A stretch of DNA of 64,000 nt, from positions 126,201,203-126,265,202 of the forward strand of contig OY997588.1 in the NCBI GenBank assembly GCA_963921825.1, in the 5' to 3' direction. The translations under genes were made by a program, and so were the position numbers. This DNA comes from Erodium maritimum (Eukaryota; Streptophyta; Magnoliopsida; Geraniales; Geraniaceae). How positions within the stretch are numbered: position 1 is the first letter of the stretch; every line of letters begins with the position of its first letter. The notes beneath the pieces were generated by a model that saw nothing but the letters and a program-made list of their open reading frames with translations, was not told the DNA's origin and did no database searches. Below are positions 56,000-64,000 of this stretch, one piece after another.

Positions 56000-57969
56000 A
56001 TGTCTCAACCAGTTGTAGGAAACCTTATGGCTTACCTTGTGCTCTCTCTCTCTTTATGCTTCCTCTTCATTCTTCTCCACCTCTTTCACAAACTATGGTG
56101 GATCCCTCGGTACATTCAAAAGCTCATGGCATCGCGAGGAATCAGAGGCCCTTCTTATAGGTTTCTCCATGGGAACATCAAAGAGATGATGAGCATGAGA
56201 CAAGAAGCCATGGCCACTCCCATGGAGTTATCACACCATCACCATGTGTTCCCCAAAGTTGCGCCTTACATGTTCTCAAACATCAAGCTATATGGTACCA
56301 ACTCACAAACAGCTGCAATCTTGACTTGGTTCTAATTATGTGGGACTAACTTTATTTCATCATCTATGCTGGTTGGTGCAGGGACGACTTATGTTCATTG
56401 GATTGGTCCAGAACCTGAGTTGATAGTTGCTGACCCTGAGTTGGTTAAATTGATTTTGAACAACAAAGACGGGGCATACCCCAAGAGCAAACCAAAGGGT
56501 CCTGTGAAGAGGCTAATGGGAGATGGACTTGTGACATCCCATGGTGAAAAATGGAAGAAACAGAGGAAACTTGCCAACCACGCTTTTCATGCAGAGAGCT
56601 TGAAAGTAAGTTGTTAGTCTTTTTATGAACTGCTTTTCAAATATAGTAAATTAGTGATTATTGATTATGGTTTTGAAGGGTATGACTCCGGATATCATCG
56701 CTGGTGTGGAAATGATGCTGCAAAGATGGAGAAGCTATGCAGGAAAGGAGATTGAGGTGTTACATGAATTCAAGCTCTTAACTTCAGAATTGATTTCCAG
56801 GACAGCGTTTGGGAACAGTTACTTGGAAGGACAACACATATTTGATATGTTGGCCAAGTTGGGACTCATTGTTACCAGGACTAGTTTCAGAATCAAAATT
56901 CCACTAATTGGGTAACCTAGCTTTTACTCTTCCCCAATCTAACATGAGTTAAGGTTAAGACATGGTCCATACTCCCCAATTACCTTGCATAGTTGAGATG
57001 TCTCTCTTTCTCTATGTAGGAACTTTATCACTACCCGCGATGATATTGAATCAAAGAAACTCAGAACAAGGAATGCGAGAGTCCATAATCGAGTTGATAA
57101 GGACGAGAGAGGAGAGAGTGAAGAGTGGCAAAACAGAGAGCTATGGTAGTGATTTTCTAGGATCACTGCTAACCGCTTATCATAGCGATGACAAAGCTAA
57201 GAAAATATCTCTAGACGACGTGGTGGACGAGTGCAAGACATTCTACATAGCTGGACAAGAAACAACATTAACATTGCTGACCTGGATTGTTTTTCTTTTG
57301 GCAATTCACCCAGAGTGGCAAGACAAGGCAAGGAATGAAGTATTCGAAACATTTGGACAACAAAATCCAGATGATCATGGCATTACAAGATTGTCAACAG
57401 TAAGGAACACATGACCCCTAATATGTTCTGTAATTTGTCCCCATACTTGCATATGTTCATCTTTGTTTTTTTTATTTTGTATATCAGAGCAGCGACTCAA
57501 CTAAAAGTTGAAGCTGACATCTCGATTTATTTGTTTGCAGATGGGAATGATCATCAATGAATCATTGAGGCTATATGCACCTCTTGTCAACATTATAAGA
57601 AAAGCTGCAAGGGAAGTGACACTTAGAGATTTCATTGTTCCGGCTGGTATGATTATCAATATTCCAGTACTGGCTCTTCATCACAACCCCAAGATATGGG
57701 GAGAAGATGCTCACTTGTTCAAACCGGAGAGGTTTGCTCAAGGGGTGACTAAAGCTACCAACAACAATGCAGCTGCATTTCTTCCATTTGGTTTGGGACC
57801 TCGCTCTTGTGTTGGCCTCAACTTTGCAACTAACGAAACAAAGATTGCGCTCTCCATGATTTTGCAACGCCACAAGTTCACTTTGTCCGACAATTACGTG
57901 CATTCCCCAGTTCATATTCTCACTGTTCTTCCCCAGCATGGATTGCAAATCATCCTGCACAAATTATAA
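56000..57969 (+). pseudogene. Cytochrome P450, CYP749A-like, second copy with frameshift in exon 4
   Basis: Tandem paralogue of the gene at 33223. Exons by alignment: 56000-56294, 56382-56605, 56679-56911, 57020-57399, 57541-57969, with the same intron positions and phases and GT..AG ends. Exon 4 is 380 bp instead of 379: an extra base at about 57063 (CTCAGAACAAGG against CTTGAACAAGG in copy 1) shifts the frame. Translation then ends at TAG 57147-57149, giving about 293 residues without the AGQETT, ExxR and haem-Cys regions. These motifs are intact downstream (AGQETT in exon 4; ESLR, PERF and FGLGPRSCVG in exon 5). Nothing else is broken, so inactivation is recent, or use of the AG at 57055-57056 could skip the lesion in frame with loss of 12 residues, though that site has a poor pyrimidine tract. 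A sequencing error is the other explanation. Confidence 0.88.
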
Positions 57970-58289
57970 GCCAGTGAAGTTGTGCAAATTAGGACCTTGT
58001 CAGTACAATTTGATGCCATGGTGTCTGAATGTTGACATTGTAGGTAACAGTGCTAGAAATGTGTAGGTCGAATTTTTCAAGAATCATGTAAAATTTCCCC
58101 AAATATAATGGATCATATGTTTTGGTGCGAGTGCTTTATTCTTGAAATATATTTACAATGCTCGTAATAAATCTATTATTGTGTTAGTGTTTTCTTTCTT
58201 TCTTTATAGTTATTTTATCGATCCATTTTTAGCACTCGACGGTTGATGTAAATGAAAAAGGTCGTAAAGATCGTGCATATGCGAAAATG
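57970..58289 (+). other. 3' flank of the second P450 gene
   Basis: Shares blocks with the flank of copy 1 (TTGTGCAAATTAGGAC, TTTTTCAAGAATCATG, TTATTCTTGAAATATAT), so it was part of the duplicated unit to about 58155. No ORF. Confidence 0.6.
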
Positions 58290-59957
58290 AATTAAATTAG
58301 ATGAAATATAGTTTCAGTGACGGCCATGTGCCGGTCAGGGTGTCTCTTGGTGATACCCAGGATCCAGCTAAGATTGTGGTTGGGGCCTCTGAGTTTGTGG
58401 CTCCGTTCAACTATCCGGCGAAGCAGTCCAATGAGCATACAACCATGGCAGATTTGGTTAACTTTAAGTCCAATTCTCCGGTCTTGGGGACGATCGTTAC
58501 TACGGCCATTGGGAAGTAGAACGATGGGGTTCATGTGCCATCAGATGTTTCTCAAGTGATTGTTTTAGCGTCGGGTCTGAAGGCATCGTTCATAGAGATC
58601 GCGTAGGGTGGAGCTAGTTCGTCTACTGTATTTGTGCTGTCAGATTCTTCTGGAAACATCGCCCAGGCAAGCTCCTACGAAATCTTTATTTGCAATCTTT
58701 CATATGACACAAATGAAGAATGGCTCCGTAATTTTGGGTCCGTAATTTTTTCGTCCTACTCTATTTTGAAGAGGCCGAACATGGGAGGGAAATTTTTCGG
58801 TTCTGTTACTTTCTCGTCGGCATCCGTTATTTAACAGGTTGTGAGAGCTTGAATGGATACATGGTGAACGGTTACATTCTTCTTGTATCCATAGCTCGGC
58901 CCAGAATCGTGGGAGTTCAAAACAGGGAGCATGTGGGAGCTCATTTCAGGGAGCTTCAAAGTGGTGTGGGTGGTCAGAGTTGGGATTTAGGTTGTTAGGC
59001 GTCGTTTGGAGGGCTTTTTTCCAGGCGACGGTAGCGATCGGAAATTCCAGGTTGTTCTTCCTGGATTTTTTCTGGTCGGTGGTGGCAATTCCATCACTCT
59101 GTTGTCGTTCCAAGATTTCTAGGGTTTGAATATCGATTTACTGATATCCCTCTTATCTCGAGTTGATACGTCTATTGAAAGTGAGATACGGTGTGTAGAT
59201 CCTGCAACTCGAGTTTCTGTTTCGACGCGCAAGGAAGACGAAGGGCCAGCTGGAGGTGAGTCAGAGAGCGAAGCCCAGATTGATCAAGCCCAAGTTGTGG
59301 GGCCCGTGTGTTTGGCTCAAGCTCAGCCCGTGATTGGGTTGGATCAGGCCTTGGCTCAAGTCAAGACCGAATTGATTGGGTTGGATCATGCCTATTTAGG
59401 TCAGATTCAATCTGATAAGGTTGTTCTTGGGCCTGGGTCGGGTTTGGATTCGACCGTTCAAGCGGTACTCGTCTCTTTGGGTTGTGGGCATGGTTGGAGG
59501 TGCAGGCAGGGAATCTAGCCGAGCATCTGATAGCCCACGGTCTTGGCCCTCTTTTGATGGGCCCGAGTTTGAATGATCCACCTTTTGGCCCGACTCCTGT
59601 TGCCCCTTGGAAAGATGCTCTGGTTTCTAAGAAGAATCCCCTTTCAGATGTTGTGACTTATACCAAGCTTAGAACGAGGTTTATGAGTCGGGAGAGAGCT
59701 ATTCAAGTTGCCCCTTCAGCGTTAGATATGTGGAATCAGTCATCTAAGGGGCACATTCATGGACTTTGAGGAAATTAGCTTTTTCTGATTTCCTTGTTTA
59801 GTTTTTTTTTTTTTGTGTTTTGGGGGACTATAAGGATAGTGCCTTTAAGCTCCATTTCTGGGAGCTCCTCTGTAATCGTTGTTACTGTTTTTCTGAGATG
59901 CCCTCCTTCTTGGAGAATGTATTTTATTTATAACTTTTCTGAGTTGATCCAAAAAAA
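58290..59957 (+). pseudogene. LINE-like retroposon fragment with RRM-like ORF1 piece
   Basis: Plus-strand broken ORFs. 58634-58834 contains YEIFICNLSYDTNEEWLRNFG, then GGKFFGSVTF, which resembles an RNP2/RNP1-bearing RRM as found in some plant LINE ORF1 proteins. 59126-59518 is a Gln/Asp/Leu-rich unassigned stretch. The end has CTCCTCTGTAATCGTTGTTACTG, TTGGAGAATGTATTTTATTTATAAC and a short A-run at 59950-59956, as in LINE 3' ends. No RT is present, so if it is a LINE its ORF2 is deleted. Family assignment is tentative. Confidence 0.5.
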
Positions 59958-60244
59958 GTACACGGTGAGACCCATGGAGATACTAAGGGGTGGTTCCCTA
60001 TTCCGAATGTGTTGAATCCGATGAACTTATTGTACTTTTCCTATCTCGACTTTATCGATCCTACTATATCGTAGCAGTCGATAAAGGAGATGCTCGGGAA
60101 AGGAGGAGGTTGAGAGTTAGAAGGTTGCTAACTCATAGAGGTCGGGTGTGGCTCCTCATAAACAATACGAGATGCATTGGGTTACTCATGGCGTCCCGTG
60201 AGGCAGCTCTCTGTGCCTCGCTATTGCCCCATCATGGTCGTCTT
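59958..60244. other. Unassigned sequence
   Basis: About 290 bp between the retroposon A-run and the next LTR. No supported gene, repeat or RNA. An imperfect inverted pair TTTATCGATCCTACTATATCGTAGCAGTCGATAAAGG lies at 60052-60088. Confidence 0.35.
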
Positions 60245-62539
60245 TGTCACGTCCCAAATCCGGTTTTGACCGGACTCGAGACGTGACCTGAGTTGAAATA
60301 AATAGAAATCATAAACGATAGATAAAAGTTCCAAAATCTCCTACAAACTCCGTCAAAATCGACACATAAGTAAATAGTTTACAAACATCGTGAGTCACAG
60401 CTCAACAAAGATGGTCAAATAAAGGATGTTCAATACATGAGACCAACATAACTCTAGTAAAAACCCAAAGAAGTCCAAAAGCTTCCGAGCCTCGACTTCC
60501 CAAGACATCCGGTACTCCTGTAAAACAGTTAGAAACCAAAGGGGATGAGCTTACGCTCAGTAGGAAAAACCTTAATAACTCAACCCTTACGTTAAAGATA
60601 AACTGCTTACAAATGTAACCCGAACAACAAAGCAATACGATAAATAAGGAAGTAATAAAGAATCAGAAATAATTACAATAACGTAATAGTATCCAAGTAA
60701 CAGTGACATAAATAAGTTTATAATAAATATTTTAAAGGACCAATAAAAGTAAAATGGGAAATATCAGTATCTTGCCAACCACTTTCTTTCTCAAGCCTCC
60801 GATCCGTGGATAGATTCTGGGATCACCTCGGTTCCCATAACCCGATCCACCAGAGTATCCACATCACATCAGATTTTCCCTCGGTCCAGAGGAGGTACAT
60901 GCATCGGGGCACCGAAACCAATTCGGAAATGCCACCTAAGGACCATATGTCATAGGGGACCAAGTAGTGCTCCACTGGGACGCAGTTCCTTGGGGTGAAA
61001 CCATAAGTAATCCTTTCCCCGCAGGGTAAACCGTCCAATTGCCCGCAGGCCCAATAACCAATGCCCCGCAGGGTCCAATAACCAATTGCCCGCAGGCCCA
61101 GTAACCAATGCCCCGCAGGGTCCAATAACCAATTGCCCGCAAGCCCAATAACCAATTCAGCTCAACGTATCCGACAACCTCCAATCACCATAACGGCACC
61201 AGATTACCCCCCCCCCCCTCGGTGTAGTACCGAACCGAACAAGCAATGCGAACAAGAATAAGAATAAGGGAATACCATAACTGGGTCACCAATCAACACT
61301 CATCAAAGCACAACAAAGACATCCAATACACTCCATACTTACCGTGTACTTACCTGTCACGAACCAGCGGTACATCGATCACCTGGTTGTACCCCGTGGC
61401 ACAACCAGTCATACTCGATCATCCGTTCAAACAACAGTTATATCATTATAAACATTCAATCAACCAAATATGCATTCAATAAACCAATCATCATGTGAAC
61501 GAATAATTAGGCATTCAATAATAGAAGCTAATCTAGACATCCGGAAGCCCCCGAGCCTCGAATTTCCCAGATCCCAAGCACACCTGTACACACAATAAAT
61601 AAACAAATAAGGATGAGTGTCACGCCTAGTAGGGAAAATCGTAAATAACTTTAGTCTCCGAATTTAATATTAAAGCTGCTTTAAATCGATGTCACCAAAA
61701 GTATTTAAAACCCTTAGACCAAATGGTATAATAAACGAATAAGAAGAAATGATAACAATAACGCATTCTCGAGGATAACGATAAGCTCTCAGAGAATAAA
61801 CAGAGAACGTTATACTAACATAGAAAATCGACACAACGGGAACGAGTAAATTCTATAAATCAATGAACTGTTATAGAATACGAATAATGAAATAGTATCG
61901 CTTTTTCCAAGATAACAGTAACTTAAAAGAAGTTCATAATAAATACGTTAACGGATCAATAAGAGTAAAAATGGGAGTAATCAATATCTTGCCAACCACT
62001 TGCTTTCTCAAGCCTCCGATCCATGGATAGATTCTGGGATCACCTCGGTTCCCATATTCCGACCCACCAGAGTATCCATATCATATCAGATTTTCTCTCG
62101 GTACAGAGGAGGCACATGCGTTGGGGCACCGGAAACAATCCCAAATGGGCGCTTATCATCGGGATTCCCAGAAATGCCTCCAAAGGACCATATGTCATAG
62201 GGAACCAAGGTAGTGCTCCATTGGGACGCACGCCCTTGGGTGAATCCTCAGTAACCATCTCTTAAGAAGTAATCCAATCGATATCCCGCAGGATCTGTCA
62301 ATAACCAATAAATATCCTGCAGGATCTGCCAATAATCAGTACTCGTAATATCCAGTAATCAATGCCCTCAGGCTCCAATGCTCAACCAATATCTCACCAA
62401 ATGTCCACTCAATAACCACTGCCTCTGTCAAACTCCAACCACCACAACGGCACCGGATTACCCCCCCTGGTGTAGTACCAAACCAACCAAACCACTAAAC
62501 ATACATTTCAAGAATAAGAATAAAGGGAACAAGCATAAA
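60245..62539 (-). repeat. Gypsy LTR with internal duplication, right part beyond the nested LTR
   Basis: Starts TGTCACGTCCCAAATCCGGTTTTGACCGG. It contains two partial copies of the same LTR segment in tandem: 60480-61540 resembles 61541-62520 (both with GAGCCTCGA-TTCCC, GGGGATGAGC-like, TTGCCAACCACTT-CTTTCTCAAGCC and CATCGGGGCACCG words). The end is not reached because another LTR starts at 62540. The right portion is expected outside the window. Preceded by GTCTT. Confidence 0.75.
61017..61162. repeat. 23/24-bp alternating tandem repeat in LTR
   Basis: Alternating units AATAACCAATGCCCCGCAGGGTCC and AATAACCAATTGCCCGCAGGCCC, five to six units. The same repeat is at 63262-63375 in the next LTR, with shorter forms at 62285-62335. 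It produces long but meaningless repetitive reading frames on the minus strand. Confidence 0.88.
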
Positions 62540-64000
62540 TGTCACGCCCCAAATCCGGTTTTGACCGGAATCGAGACGTGACCTGAGTTGAAATACTTAG
62601 GAAACATAAACGATAGATAAAAGTTCCAAAAATCTCATACAAACTCCGTTAAAAACGACATAACAGTAAATGGTTTAAAACAACGTGAGTCACAGCTCAA
62701 CATAAATAGTCAAATAAAGTATGTCCAACGCAAGAGACCAACATAACTCTAGTGAAAACCCGAAGAGTCCCAAAGCTCTCTAGCTTCGACTTCCCTAGAC
62801 ATCCGGTACTCCTGTAAACAGTTAGAAACCAAAGGGGATGAGCTGACGCTCAGTAGGAAAAACCTTAATAACTCAACCCTTAAATTAAAGATAAATTGTC
62901 TACGAATGTAACCTGAACAACAGAACAATATAATAAATAAGGAAGTGATAAAGAATCAGAAATAATTACAACAACGTAATAGTATCCAAGTAACAATGAC
63001 ATAAATAAATTTATAATAAATGTTTTAAAGGACGAATAATAGCAAACTGGGAAATATCAGTATCTTGCCAACCACTTGCTTTCTCAAGCCTCCGATCCGT
63101 GGATAGATTCTGGGATCACCTCGGTTCCCATAACCCGATCCAACAGAGTATCCTCATCACGTCAGATTTTCCCTCGGTCCAGAGGAGGTACATGCATCGG
63201 GGCACCGAAACCAATTGCCCGCAGATTCCTTGGGGTGAAACCATAGGTAATCCTTTCCCCGCAGGGTAAACTGTCCAATTGCCCGCATGCCAAAGAATCA
63301 ATGCCCCGCAAGGTCCAATAACCAATTGCCCGCAGGCCCAATAATCAATGCCCCGCAGGGTCCAATACCCAATTAATATCCCGCAGGATCTGCCAATACT
63401 CAACTCTCATAATATCCAGTAACCAATACCCTCAGGCTCTAAAACTCAGTCAATAACTCACTGTATCTGTCCAACTCCAATTACCTCATCGGCACCAGAT
63501 TACCCCCCCCCCCCCCCCCCTCCCGGTGTAGTTCCAAACCAAGTAACAAACAAACGAACCAATAAACGAACATACATTTCAAGAATAAGAGTAAAGGAAC
63601 AAGTATTTCATTCATCCATCAAGTAACACACGTCGGAACACTCTTTCATCACAATCAAGACAACCAATACCATTTCATACTTACCGTACACTTACCTGTC
63701 ACCAACCATCGGTACATCGATCACCTGATTGTACCCCTTTGGCACAATCAGTCATACTCGATCATCCGTTCAACCAATAATTATAGCAACATAAACACTC
63801 AATCAATTAAATAAGCATTCAACCACACAAACAGCATGTGAACGAATAAATAGACATTCAATAAGAGACGCTAATCTAGTTTCATTAGACTCTTAAGTTA
63901 ACCCGACACTATCAATCAAGCATGTGAACCTAGCACACAACTAATCCGAGAGCTCTTCACAACCTCTCTACCAGTAAATCAAGTTCCCAAGTATTGAAAG
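62540..64000 (-). repeat. Gypsy LTR nested in the preceding LTR, runs off the window
   Basis: Starts TGTCACGCCCCAAATCCGGTTTTGACCGG after ATAAA (62535-62539). It is collinear with 60245-61540: the GGGGATGAGC, TTGCCAACCACTTGC and CCCGCAGGG repeats and a C-run at 63505-63524 followed by GGTGTAGT. No gene is seen. Its other end and TSD lie outside the window. Confidence 0.8.

Noticed and set aside
56000..56335. Exon 1 of the second P450 copy ending at the TAA at 56333
   Set aside because: That stop is in intron 1. The GT donor at 56295 and AG acceptor at 56380-56381 match the intron position and phase of copy 1.
60823..61184. Open frames with VIGPCGALVIGPAGNW-like repeats that look like a repetitive protein
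   Set aside because: They are the translation of the 23/24-bp LTR tandem repeat. All frames are open because of the repeat, and the same LTR lacks any gene elsewhere.

Overview
This is nuclear DNA from a flowering plant, very probably a eudicot. The evidence is plant-type spliced genes (GT..AG introns of roughly 70-150 bp), a CYP72-clan cytochrome P450 pair, and long-terminal-repeat (LTR) retrotransposons whose primer-binding sites match the plant initiator tRNA-Met 3' end (TGGTATCAGAGC). The species cannot be told from the window. Host genes fill only about 4 kb. Nearly all the rest is retrotransposon sequence, mostly broken and nested.

Left nest, 1-31379. The outermost element is gypsy-1, a decayed plus-strand Ty3/gypsy element of the Tekay/Del chromovirus type: 5' LTR remnant 7457-8441, PBS 8445, gag-pol 9305-14040, PPT 14079, 3' LTR 14092-15778 continued at 30575-31379. 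Its 5' LTR is interrupted by copia-1 (minus strand, 1-7456, left part outside the window), which carries a solo LTR at 2945-4631. Its 3' LTR is interrupted by a solo gypsy LTR (15779-30569, TSD TGTAT). That LTR is split by copia-2 (16482-28325, TSD ACACG), which itself holds a solo gypsy LTR (19058-21613, TSD AAACT) and an inverted solo copia LTR (25788-27463, TSD TATGC). The 5-bp target-site duplications (TSDs) were read directly and order the insertions.

Middle, 31380-36118. A GC-rich stretch of unknown nature is followed by an apparently intact five-exon CYP749A-like P450 gene (33223-35169, 515 aa), then an unidentified LTR-like sequence.

Second nest, 36119-50384. A solo gypsy LTR (TSD GATAT) is split by gypsy-2, a complete minus-strand Tekay-type element (36788-48492, TSD TCGGT). 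Its two LTRs of about 3.1 kb differ little, and its gag-pol has one frameshift and two stop codons.

Right part, 50390-64000. A divergent copia LTR remnant is followed by a minus-strand LINE ORF2 pseudogene, interrupted by a 2079-bp retroposon with a 19-bp TSD. Next come an AT-rich spacer, a second CYP749A-like gene (56000-57969) broken by a single-base insertion in exon 4, a LINE-like retroposon fragment, and two nested gypsy LTRs that run off the window.

The two P450 genes share exon structure, intron positions and proximal promoter, so they are a tandem duplicate pair pushed about 21 kb apart by retrotransposons. I see no candidate for a wholly new biological system. The observations most worth a second look are the covarying hairpin array in the gypsy-2 LTRs, the quasi-palindromic arrays at a fixed place in a second LTR family, the inverted LTR-in-LTR structure, the P450 frameshift, and the 19-bp-TSD retroposon.
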